A DNA stretch of 48,609 nt, taken from Desulfococcaceae bacterium. GTDB taxonomy: Bacteria > Desulfobacterota > Desulfobacteria > Desulfobacterales > Desulfosalsimonadaceae. Shown here in pieces: positions 32,205 to 39,980 of the stretch (the first letter of the stretch is position 1; each line of letters starts with the position of its first letter). The translations under genes were made by a program, and so were the position numbers. A model generated the notes under the pieces. The model was given only the letters and a program-made list of their open reading frames with translations. It was not told the origin of the DNA and did not search any database. The stretch spans positions 1 to 48,609 of the forward strand of contig JAQYVU010000026.1 of NCBI GenBank assembly GCA_030145385.1, written 5' to 3'.

Positions 32205-33041
32205 CTATGAATCACGCTTCTCGTTGATTTTGTTCTTCAAAAACGTAAACCCCGGTGTAATGGATTCATCCAGCCCCATGGCCAGCAGGGTTTTTGCCGG
32301 CTGCCCGATGTTCAAATCACCGCCGGACTTAAAGAGATTTTCCAGAACCACGGATAATTGGGAAGTCGGGAGCCCCACGGCCATTTCCTCCGTGGAAATG
32401 CCTGCAAACGCCCGGTCTCCCATGCCGGGAATAACGACCTGCGGCCGGCCGGTGATAAACGGCGCCAGACCGCCTTTAAAACAGGTTTCCCCGAATCCTT
32501 CAAATGCGGACATCACCGGCATCGTGTAATCAAAGCACAGCGCCTGTATCATATGATTGACATGCGTGCCGTCGCCAAAGACCACAATCGAATCCGGCTC
32601 CATGATGGCCTGATGAAGCGGGGAGCAGACAAACCCCATATATTCCTGCATTTTCTGCAATGTCTTTTCACCTTCAGGTCCGGCAAACAGGCCTTTGAAA
32701 AAATTAAACCGGTTTTGTTCGGCATTCCGGCCCTTATGCCATCCCTGCTGCACCTGACTTTCAACAAGGTCTTCATCGGAAACATCCACCCATTTATGAA
32801 AAGCGGAAGCCGGCACACAGAAATTATCCTCAGCTGTCATAGCCACATGCCACCCATGGCGACGCGCATAGGTGACGGCCTGGCACAAACTCCATTTCTG
32901 CCCCATAGTCGATGGCCGGACTGCCTGTTCAGGTATATCACCTTCTTTTTTGATATAAGTGACTCCCACCGGATATGTGGGCAAATGAAGTTTATGGTAC
33001 AATTCTTCACCGGCTTTTTTGATTTGTTCTAAGTTCATCAT
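32205..33041 (-). CDS. DUF169 family protein
   Basis: A 278-residue protein of the DUF169 family: VGVTYIKKEGDIP near the N terminus, GQKWSLCQAVTYARRHGWHVAMTAEDNFCVPASA, PDSIVVFGDGTHVNHMIQA, and FCVP/FGETCFKG cysteines. DUF169 proteins are common in strict anaerobes beside Fe-S or aromatic/fatty acid degradation genes; function unknown. GAGGGGG lies just before the ATG pair at 33041/33038. It is transcribed divergently from the TetR gene out of a shared operator region. Confidence 0.83.
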   Translation of the reverse strand: MMNLEQIKKAGEELYHKLHLPTYPVGVTYIKKEGDIPEQAVRPSTMGQKWSLCQAVTYARRHGWHVAMTAEDNFCVPASAFHKWVDVSDEDLVESQVQQGWHKGRNAEQNRFNFFKGLFAGPEGEKTLQKMQEYMGFVCSPLHQAIMEPDSIVVFGDGTHVNHMIQALCFDYTMPVMSAFEGFGETCFKGGLAPFITGRPQVVIPGMGDRAFAGISTEEMAVGLPTSQLSVVLENLFKSGGDLNIGQPAKTLLAMGLDESITPGFTFLKNKINEKRDS

Positions 33042-33089
33042 GCCCCCTCATAATATACCCGATTAATTAATTAAACCCTATAAAGTTAT

Positions 33090-33160
33090 TTTTTACCGAT
33101 CGTTAAAAATCTTAAGTGCCTGAAAACTATTTGTCAAGGCAATTTTAACGGCCGTTAAAA
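33090..33160 (-). promoter_or_regulatory. Two TetR-type operators and the DUF169 promoter
   Basis: O1 is a perfect 18-bp palindrome TTTTAACGGCCGTTAAAA (33143-33160). O2 is a 20-bp palindrome with one mismatch centred on CGATCG (33090-33109). The minus-strand promoter between them is TTGACA (33137-33132), 17 bases, TAAGAT (33114-33109), so O2 covers the transcript start and O1's TAACG-CGTTA core starts 9 bases upstream of the -35. The core equals that at 30687-30698. Confidence 0.78.
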
Positions 33161-33165
33161 CCTGC

Positions 33166-33194
33166 TTGACAGAACAATCCGTAACAAGCATAAT
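33166..33194 (+). promoter_or_regulatory. Promoter of the TetR gene, giving a near-leaderless transcript
   Basis: TTGACA (33166-33171), 17 bases, CATAAT (33189-33194). The start is expected at about 33200-33202 and the ATG is at 33203, so the mRNA would have almost no leader; indeed no Shine-Dalgarno precedes that ATG. O1's core ends 8 bases before this -35, mirroring its distance to the divergent promoter. Confidence 0.6.
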
Positions 33195-33202
33195 AATTTA
33201 TT

Positions 33203-33889
33203 ATGCCAAGTCCTCAAAAAACAAATCCCCCCAAAAAAAGGTCCGCAATTCCCAGGAAAAAGGGACCGCATAAAAAGCTGACCCGGGAAAAAATCCTTGA
33301 GGCGGCGACAAAGGTTTTTGCCGAGTATCCGTATCATAGTGCCAGCATCCGGATGATCGGAAAGGCAGCCGGAATTGAACATCCACTGATTAATTATTAT
33401 TTCCCCACCAAAGCTTTACTTTTTGAAGAAGTTTTAAAAATTTCAACTGAAAAATACTATATAGCCAACATTTCATGGTTTGAAGGTCTCACAAAATTTG
33501 ACCCGGAAAAAGGTCTTGCCCTGTATATCGACCGCTTTCTCGATTTTGCCTTAAAGCATCCCAAAGTCCAGCGTATCATAACGCTCAACCTGGTTCCGGC
33601 CGAACAATCGAATATCATTCCCGGGTATCAGCTGATACAAAATTTCTTCGAAAAGACAACTCGTACATTTACACAAGCAGTCCCGTTAAAAGGTTCAAAG
33701 CATGAAATTGTAATGCTAATTACCAGTTTTAATACACTGGCCGTAAACTACCTTGGCGCAAGAACATACTATGCAGGCATTCTGGGGATGGAACCCGGAA
33801 GCCATCAATATATGGAGTGGGTAAAGGATTCATTGATATATATGATCCTGCCAAGATTAAAGCAGCTTCTGGGCGAAACAGATCGCTAA
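33203..33889 (+). CDS. TetR family transcriptional regulator
   Basis: A 228-residue regulator with a long basic N-terminal arm (residues 1-27, many Lys/Pro) and the TetR DNA-binding domain at about 28-75: REKILEAATKVFAEYPYHSASIRMIGKAAGIEHPLINYYFPTKALLFEEV. The rest is the all-helical ligand domain. No later Met or good alternative start exists before the helix-turn-helix, supporting the ATG at 33203 despite the missing Shine-Dalgarno. It probably binds the TAACG..CGTTA palindromes in the divergent region and at 30.69 kb. Acyl-CoA-type effectors are common in such regulators near fatty-acid genes; that is inference. Confidence 0.88.
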   Translation: MPSPQKTNPPKKRSAIPRKKGPHKKLTREKILEAATKVFAEYPYHSASIRMIGKAAGIEHPLINYYFPTKALLFEEVLKISTEKYYIANISWFEGLTKFDPEKGLALYIDRFLDFALKHPKVQRIITLNLVPAEQSNIIPGYQLIQNFFEKTTRTFTQAVPLKGSKHEIVMLITSFNTLAVNYLGARTYYAGILGMEPGSHQYMEWVKDSLIYMILPRLKQLLGETDR

Positions 33890-33892
33890 CTG

Positions 33893-33970
33893 CATTATTT
33901 CAGCCATTGAAGCAGAAGACTGCGCCTTCTGGCGGAAATGCTTGCTCCTGAACTTCTCCATTGTTTGAGA
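33893..33970. repeat. Palindromic repeat, family B copy after the TetR gene
   Basis: ATTTCAGCCATTGAAGCAGA...CTTCTGGCGGAAATGCTTGCTCCTGA closely matches the core of the element at 46200-46252 (TTCAGCCATTGAAA...CTTCGTCGCTGAAATGCCTTGCTCCTGA). It begins right after the stop codon of TetR. The outer arms are degenerate here. Confidence 0.65.
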
Positions 33971-34033
33971 AAACCGGGTTAAGTTAACTTACATCATATA
34001 TTTCTAAACTCTTTTAACCTTTTTAAGGAGACC

Positions 34034-34390
34034 ATGATGAGATTACTACTGCTTCTCACCATCCTTGCATCCAAGTTCAAAAAATCCGCAAAAACCGATG
34101 CAAACTTTAAAAAATTCCTCATGGGCCATGAATGCCGGGTTGTGGTCAAAACAAAGGACAACAAGAAAGGCAAACGCTTCATCTTCAAAGACGGAAACTT
34201 TTCATCGGACGCGATACTGGATGAATACGACGCAGCCATGGTCTGGGCAAATCCGAAAATCGCGTTTAATGCCATGAAAAAAGGCGAAGAAGGGATCATG
34301 GATGCCCTTCAAAACCATCTGGTCGGCATTGAAGGCCAGATCCATTCATTCACATGGTTCGGCGCTGCTATTAATTTTGTCATGGAATAG
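34034..34390 (+). CDS. SCP2-like small protein
   Basis: A 118-residue protein with AAGGAG before the ATG pair at 34034/34037. The core CRVVVKTKDNKKGKRFIFKDGNFSSDAILDEYDAAMVWANPKIAFNAMKKGEEGIMDALQNHLVGIEGQI matches the plan of the sterol-carrier-protein-2 fold: a strand pair, an acidic turn, a helix ending in KKGEEG and a G-x-I-x-IEG strand. SCP2-like domains bind acyl chains. The first residues (MMRLLLLLTILASKF) are hydrophobic but followed by no cleavage site. Its place ahead of alcohol, aldehyde and acyl-CoA enzymes fits a lipid-binding role. Confidence 0.6.
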   Translation: MMRLLLLLTILASKFKKSAKTDANFKKFLMGHECRVVVKTKDNKKGKRFIFKDGNFSSDAILDEYDAAMVWANPKIAFNAMKKGEEGIMDALQNHLVGIEGQIHSFTWFGAAINFVME

Positions 34391-34519
34391 AATAGAAATT
34401 TAGACTGAAGGCTGAAGGCTTTTAGGGCAGGCGGATATTGTCTTTTTAAAACAACCCATTCCGACCGTCCTTCAGTCTCGACCCCTTCAACCTAACCACC
34501 TGATAATCAGGGAGGAAAT

Positions 34520-35827
34520 ATGACTTATTGGACACACGAATACCTGCTGAAAACATGGGGCGGCCCCATGGTGCAGGCAGAATTTCTAAGAGACGTGATG
34601 AAACCGTTTTTTGTACCCCGGGTGTTTTCCGGGTTTAATCTTTTTTTAGATGAACCCCAGCTCCTGCCGGATGCGGTGGATCTGATTGCCAGAGAATGCA
34701 GAAGCAAGCGGGCATTTATTGTGACCGACGAATACGCAGTCCGGTTTGCCAAAAAAGTCATGAGCCCATATCAAAAGCGGCATGGCATCTCCTTTGAAAC
34801 CTGGGCCAAAGCCCTGCCGGATGCGCCCATTGATACGGTAAAAGACTGTGCGGAACAGATCAAGCGATTTAAACCGGATCTCATTTTTGCGCTGGGCGGG
34901 GGATCGGCCATGGATACGGCCAAGGCCGCCTGGCTGCTGTACGAACACCCGGATGTAAAGTTTGAAATTTTAAGCCCGCTGGTGCCGCTAAACTTGCGGA
35001 CCAAAGCCAAACTGGCATGCATTCCGACCACCAGCGGAACCGGTTCCGAGGTTTCCGGCGTGGCGGTTATTTCATTTCCGGATGGTGTCAAACTTCCCGT
35101 TGCCGGCGCTTTGCCGGAATTTGTGCCGGATTTTGCCCTTCTTGATCCGTCACTGACCGTGGGCATGCCCCCGGAACTGACTGCCGGAACCGGTGCGGAT
35201 GCCTTAGCCCACGCCATAGACGGATTTATGGCCCCGAAATCTGATGAAATCAACCAGGCCATTGCCCAGAAGACTATTGAGATGATCTTTAAGTGGCTGC
35301 CCAGGGCTTATGAAGACGGCTCTGACATCATGCCCCGGATGAAGATGCAGCAGGCGGCCATGATGGCAGGCATTCCCCTGGCAAACGGCGGTTCCGGAAT
35401 TTCCCACGCCCTGGGCCACACCGTCGGCGGATTGTTTCACATTCATCACGGTGTGATGGTGCTTTTATTCATTCCCTATGAACTTCAGGTGTACTCCAAA
35501 GTGACCGACCGGCATCTCGGGTTATGTGATTTACTGGGCGTCCGTGATAATAGTGGGGATAAAGACTCGGATAAAAAGAGCCTGTCCAACCTGATCGAAA
35601 AAATCCGGGATTTTATGAAATCACTCAACCTGCCGACAGGCCTCAAAGAAACCGGTGTGAAAATAGAAGACCTTGAAAAAAATATGGATATGATGCTGGC
35701 GCAGACCCCCACGGATCCGGGATTTTATTTTGGATGGTACGATTTAAACAAGGATCAGTTCAAAGATATATTCTTCAACGCATATGAAGGCAAACTGCTG
35801 GATATGCAATCAGAGACATGGAGGTAG
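34520..35827 (+). CDS. Iron-containing alcohol dehydrogenase
   Basis: A 435-residue type III alcohol dehydrogenase. NAD-binding GGGSAMDTAK (about 126-135), TTSGTGSEVSGVAVI (about 170-184), and the metal ligands in DALAHAIDGF and SHALGHTVGGLFHIHHG are all in place. An extra N-terminal stretch of about 60 residues (WTHEYLLKTWGGPMVQAEFLRDVMKPFF) is seen in anaerobe paralogs. It would oxidise an alcohol to an aldehyde with NAD+. GGAGG precedes the ATG. The aldehyde:ferredoxin oxidoreductase gene follows after 3 bases, so the aldehyde can be passed straight on. Confidence 0.9.
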   Translation: MTYWTHEYLLKTWGGPMVQAEFLRDVMKPFFVPRVFSGFNLFLDEPQLLPDAVDLIARECRSKRAFIVTDEYAVRFAKKVMSPYQKRHGISFETWAKALPDAPIDTVKDCAEQIKRFKPDLIFALGGGSAMDTAKAAWLLYEHPDVKFEILSPLVPLNLRTKAKLACIPTTSGTGSEVSGVAVISFPDGVKLPVAGALPEFVPDFALLDPSLTVGMPPELTAGTGADALAHAIDGFMAPKSDEINQAIAQKTIEMIFKWLPRAYEDGSDIMPRMKMQQAAMMAGIPLANGGSGISHALGHTVGGLFHIHHGVMVLLFIPYELQVYSKVTDRHLGLCDLLGVRDNSGDKDSDKKSLSNLIEKIRDFMKSLNLPTGLKETGVKIEDLEKNMDMMLAQTPTDPGFYFGWYDLNKDQFKDIFFNAYEGKLLDMQSETWR

Positions 35828-35830
35828 CTC

Positions 35831-37690
35831 ATGAAAGGATATTTTGGAAAACTCCTGAAAATCGATCTGACCAGCGGCAAAACTGAAGAGATTTCTGTCA
35901 GTGACGCAGACCAGAAAAAATATATCGGCGGCTCCACCCTGGCCGCAAAATTAATATATGACTATGTCAAACCGGATATGGATCCGCTTTCCCCGGAAAA
36001 CCCGATTGTCTTTGCCACGGGCCCGTTTACCGGTTCCAATGTTCCCATGGTCAGCAGGGCGGCCATATGCGGCATCTCACCGGGAACCGGTTTGTGGGGC
36101 GAGGCCACCACCGGCGGGAAATTTCCCATGCGCCTGAAAGGCACCGGCTATGACGGCATCCTGATAACCGGCAAGGCGAAGCAACCCGTCTACATCTATG
36201 TCAGCGAAGGCGCGGTTGAGATCAGGGATGCGGCCCATTTGTGGGGCAACGGCGATATTTACGACACACAGGAAAAAATCAAAGCCGAAATTGATACGAA
36301 GGCTTCTGTGGCCTGCATTGGCGCAGGCGGAGAGAATTTGATCCATTACGCCAATGTCATGAATGACGAGGGTCGGGCAGCCGGCCGATGCGGCATGGGC
36401 GCGCTGATGGGATCAAAGAATCTCAAGGCGCTGGTTGTATCCGGAACCCAAAAAACAAAGATTGCCTATCCTGCAAGTTTAAAAAAGGTAATCAGCGAAG
36501 CGCGGGATACCATTAGAAGCAACGCCTATACCCAGGCATACAAACTCTACGGCACGAATTTCTATATGGACCTTGCCATGCGATTAGGTGATGCACCGGC
36601 CAAGTACTTTACCAAAAGCGTGTTCCCGGCTGCCAAAATTCACGGCCCGGCATTCCGGGAGCGCTACCGCATGGGAAATTATGCTTGTGCCGGATGCCCC
36701 ATCGGGTGCGGACGGATCATCAAGGATTTTACACCAAATGCTGCAACAAACATCAAGCAAGTGGACGGCCCGGAATATGAAACCGTGGGCGCGTTCGGCC
36801 CGTTGTGCATGAATTTTGACATGGACGCCATTGTCATGGCCAACCACCTGTGCAACGCCCACGGCATTGATACGATCTCCGCCGGTGTCTCCATTGCCTT
36901 TGCCATGCATTTATATGAAAAAGACATCCTCACCAAAAAAGACGCCGGCATGGAAATCGCCTGGGGCAATGCCGACACTATCCTTCAACTGGTTAACATG
37001 ATCATCCGCCAGGAAGGCATCGGCGCGTTGCTGTCCAAGGGCGTTAAGCAGATGGCCGCCGAACTTGGCGTGGACCCTGAAGAAGCCGCCCATGTGAAAG
37101 GTCTGGAATTCCCCATGCATGATCCGCGGGCCTACCAGGGTGCTGCCCTGGCCTATGCCGTGGGTCCCCGGGGCGCCTGCCATTTAAAGGGTGCTTTTTA
37201 CAGCCTGGATGCGCCGGGCAATGAAGTGGGACTTTCGCTGGGCATCACATTTACCGACAAAAATAATCCCGCACAAAAAGGGGCATTAACGGCCAAGATT
37301 TTAAGTTTCTGCGAACTATACAACAGCTTCACCCTATGCCAGTTCTCTCCGCTGCCCGCTGACATGATTGCGCAAGCGCTTTATGATGTTACGGGAATGA
37401 AATGCAAACCCATGGACCTGCTGACATTCGGCGAACGATCCCTGAATTTAAAACGCGCCATCAATAACAAACTGGGGGTCACACGGGCAGATGACCATAT
37501 TCCGGACATTGCCCGCAAGGCGCTTTCCGAAGGCGGCACCGCCGGTATTGAGCCGGACATGGATTTGATGCTCAAAGAATTCTATACCGTGAGCAGCTGG
37601 GACTGGGACACGGGAAAACCCAATCAGGAAAAGCTGATGGAACTGGGGCTGGAGGATGTGGCAATTGACTTATATGATTTAAAAAATTAG
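35831..37690 (+). CDS. aor: Aldehyde:ferredoxin oxidoreductase
   Basis: A 619-residue tungstopterin enzyme that oxidises aldehydes to carboxylates and reduces ferredoxin. The N-terminal domain (GYFGKLLKIDLTSG, YIGGSTLAAKLIYDY, VFATGPFTGSNVPMVSRA, GEATTGGKFPMRLKGTGYDGILITG) is textbook. Tungstopterin contacts are at GRAAGRCGMGALMGSKNLKAL (about 181-201). The 4Fe-4S cysteines are C286, C289 and C293 (CAGCPIGC) with the fourth near C494 or C503. It starts 3 bases after the alcohol dehydrogenase. Likely substrate: a medium- or long-chain aldehyde, judged from the neighbouring acyl-CoA ligase. Confidence 0.95.
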   Translation: MKGYFGKLLKIDLTSGKTEEISVSDADQKKYIGGSTLAAKLIYDYVKPDMDPLSPENPIVFATGPFTGSNVPMVSRAAICGISPGTGLWGEATTGGKFPMRLKGTGYDGILITGKAKQPVYIYVSEGAVEIRDAAHLWGNGDIYDTQEKIKAEIDTKASVACIGAGGENLIHYANVMNDEGRAAGRCGMGALMGSKNLKALVVSGTQKTKIAYPASLKKVISEARDTIRSNAYTQAYKLYGTNFYMDLAMRLGDAPAKYFTKSVFPAAKIHGPAFRERYRMGNYACAGCPIGCGRIIKDFTPNAATNIKQVDGPEYETVGAFGPLCMNFDMDAIVMANHLCNAHGIDTISAGVSIAFAMHLYEKDILTKKDAGMEIAWGNADTILQLVNMIIRQEGIGALLSKGVKQMAAELGVDPEEAAHVKGLEFPMHDPRAYQGAALAYAVGPRGACHLKGAFYSLDAPGNEVGLSLGITFTDKNNPAQKGALTAKILSFCELYNSFTLCQFSPLPADMIAQALYDVTGMKCKPMDLLTFGERSLNLKRAINNKLGVTRADDHIPDIARKALSEGGTAGIEPDMDLMLKEFYTVSSWDWDTGKPNQEKLMELGLEDVAIDLYDLKN

Positions 37691-37726
37691 TTTAGATTCT
37701 TTATTTTTCTCATACAGGAGGTTGTA

Positions 37727-39769
37727 ATGACTTTTGCTTACCAGCAGGCGAACACCCAGTCCGGACTTTTTTTCAGGCAGGCTGAAATATTCGGGGATGA
37801 TGTATTCATGAGGGCAAAGTTTAAGGACGGCCTGCCCTGCGATGAACAGACGGACATCTCATGGCGGAAAGCGGCCGAAGATGTCCGTTGCCTGGGGGCC
37901 GGACTGATCATGAAGGGGATTGAAAAAAATGACCGAATCGGCATCTTTTCCCACAACCGGCCACGCTGGGTGATTGCCGACCAGGCGATTCAGGGAGCCG
38001 GCGCCATCGGCGTGCCGATCTATCCCACCAGTACGGACCGCCAGTTAGTGTTTATCTTAAACGACTGCGAAGCAAAAGCACTGATCACGGGGGACAAATC
38101 GCTTTTGGAACAGGCTCTCCGGATCATACCGGAAGTTCCCTGCCTTGAATTCATTGTATGCCTTTCTCCGGTGACGGATATTTTGGACAGCCGCATCATC
38201 GAGTTTGACGCCCTGGTCAAAAAAGGGGCGGATTCTCCTTCGGACATAAAACAATTCACGGACAGGCGGAATCAACTGACGGGAAGTGACACCGGCTCCA
38301 TCATTTATACGTCCGGGACCACTGGAAACCCGAAAGGGGTCGTCCTGAGCCAGGCCAATTTCAAAGCCCAGACGGACATTCTCATCAATACGCCGCTTCC
38401 GCAAAAACTTCTGGAAAGAAACATCCGACTGGAAAGCCTGTGCTTTCTCCCCCTTTGCCATGTCATGGGGCGCACTGCGGACTATCATTTGCAGCTGGCC
38501 CTGGGAACGACAATCAATTTTGCAGAAGACATGAAGACCATTCAGAAAGATCTTCTGAAAGTAAGGCCGAATATACTTTTTTCAGTACCCCGGCTTTACG
38601 AAAAAGTGTATGAAGGAGTCAACCTGCATGCGCAAAAGCTCACCGGATCAGATAAAAAGTGGTTTGACTGGGCGATGAAAACAGGAGATGCGGCATCGGA
38701 TTACATGATCGCCGGAGAGCCCCTCCCGCCGGCTTTAGGCATAAAATTCGCGCTGGCCAATCTTTTGGTGTATGACAGAATCAGGAAAATGGTTGGATTT
38801 GACCGGCTGGTGGTGGCCGGCAGCGGCGGGGCCGCCCTTCCCAGAGAAATCACCAAATTTTTCCGCAGCATGAACATTACCATCACCGAAGGGTATGGCC
38901 TGACGGAGACCACATCCGCCATCGCCTCTAATGCGCCGGTATTCACGGAGCCTCTGCCGGATAAATGGATCTATAGAAAAGCGATGGACTGGCTCGTGGA
39001 TACAATGGTGGTCATGCAGGGGAGCGGCAAAAGCCCGTTTAGCACATTTAAAGGGGCGCTCAAAATGATGGTGGTTTCAAAAAAGATTTCCCCCCGATTT
39101 ATCATTAAACCCGGATTTGTCGGCCGTCCCTGTAAGGACACGGAAATCCGGATCGCAGAAGACGGAGAGGTTCTGGCAAAAGGGCCTCAGATTTTCAACA
39201 GTGGCAGTGGTAAAGGATACTTTAAGCAACCTGCGAAAACCGAAGAAGTCTTTACCGAAGACGGCTTTTTCAGGACCGGGGACATCGGGGAGATTGATGC
39301 GGACGGATTCCTGAAAATCACCGACCGCAAGAAGGAGCTCATCGTCACCTCGGGGGGAAAAAATATCGCCCCGCACCCGATTGAAATGGCACTCAACCTC
39401 AATATGTCTATCGATCAGGCCTGCGTCATCGGAGACGGCCGCAACTACATTACCGCCCTGATTGTTCCGAATTTTGAGTTTATTGAAAAAATGGCTCAGA
39501 AAAAGGGGATTTCATTTAACACGAAGGCCGACCTGATCCGCGCCCCTGAAATCATCCAATTTTTCGATGACCAGGTGGCAAAGGCCAACCGGAATCTGGC
39601 AAGGTATGAGCAGATTAAAAAATTCAGACTTCTACCTCTGCCCTTCAGCGAGGAAACCGGTGAACTCACCCCCACGCAAAAGATGAAACGGAGGATCATT
39701 TTCGAAAAGTACAAGCCTGAAATTGACTCACTGTATCAGAAGGCAGATCCCCGCTCTGTTTCCAATTAA
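37727..39769 (+). CDS. Long-chain fatty acid--CoA ligase
   Basis: A 680-residue AMP-forming ligase. P-loop IIYTSGTTGNPKGVVLS (about 193-209), the A5 motif ITEGYGLTETT, A7-A8 FRTGDIGEIDADGFLKITDRKKELIVTSGGKNIAPHPIE, and the C-terminal lid domain. The size and the VPIYPTST and MGRTADYHLQLALGTTINFAEDM segments match the long-chain (FadD15/ACSL-like) branch used by many bacteria. A strong AGGAGG precedes the ATG by 6 bases. It lies 36 bases after the aldehyde oxidoreductase and would activate the acid that enzyme forms. Confidence 0.92.
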   Translation: MTFAYQQANTQSGLFFRQAEIFGDDVFMRAKFKDGLPCDEQTDISWRKAAEDVRCLGAGLIMKGIEKNDRIGIFSHNRPRWVIADQAIQGAGAIGVPIYPTSTDRQLVFILNDCEAKALITGDKSLLEQALRIIPEVPCLEFIVCLSPVTDILDSRIIEFDALVKKGADSPSDIKQFTDRRNQLTGSDTGSIIYTSGTTGNPKGVVLSQANFKAQTDILINTPLPQKLLERNIRLESLCFLPLCHVMGRTADYHLQLALGTTINFAEDMKTIQKDLLKVRPNILFSVPRLYEKVYEGVNLHAQKLTGSDKKWFDWAMKTGDAASDYMIAGEPLPPALGIKFALANLLVYDRIRKMVGFDRLVVAGSGGAALPREITKFFRSMNITITEGYGLTETTSAIASNAPVFTEPLPDKWIYRKAMDWLVDTMVVMQGSGKSPFSTFKGALKMMVVSKKISPRFIIKPGFVGRPCKDTEIRIAEDGEVLAKGPQIFNSGSGKGYFKQPAKTEEVFTEDGFFRTGDIGEIDADGFLKITDRKKELIVTSGGKNIAPHPIEMALNLNMSIDQACVIGDGRNYITALIVPNFEFIEKMAQKKGISFNTKADLIRAPEIIQFFDDQVAKANRNLARYEQIKKFRLLPLPFSEETGELTPTQKMKRRIIFEKYKPEIDSLYQKADPRSVSN

Positions 39770-39980
39770 CCGGACCGGAAATGACCCGATTCAGACGCCA
39801 GATTCCATTTAAACAGTGAACTGGGGGCACCCATTAAAAGCCTGGGTCTTTCATTAAATTATTTTCGGATACAGTGGCATAAATTGCCATCAATAAACTT
39901 CCAACGAACTGAGTCACAAAATCCAATAATATTGATGAAGTTCGTTGCATCAGTGGTGAGTCGTCACCATGAAAAGCTTT

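Noticed and set aside
34400-34500. GACTGAAGGCTGAAGG repeats here and at 45590-45610 as a CRISPR-like or tandem array
   Set aside because: Only two or three short imperfect units each, without regular spacers; more likely simple-sequence slippage.
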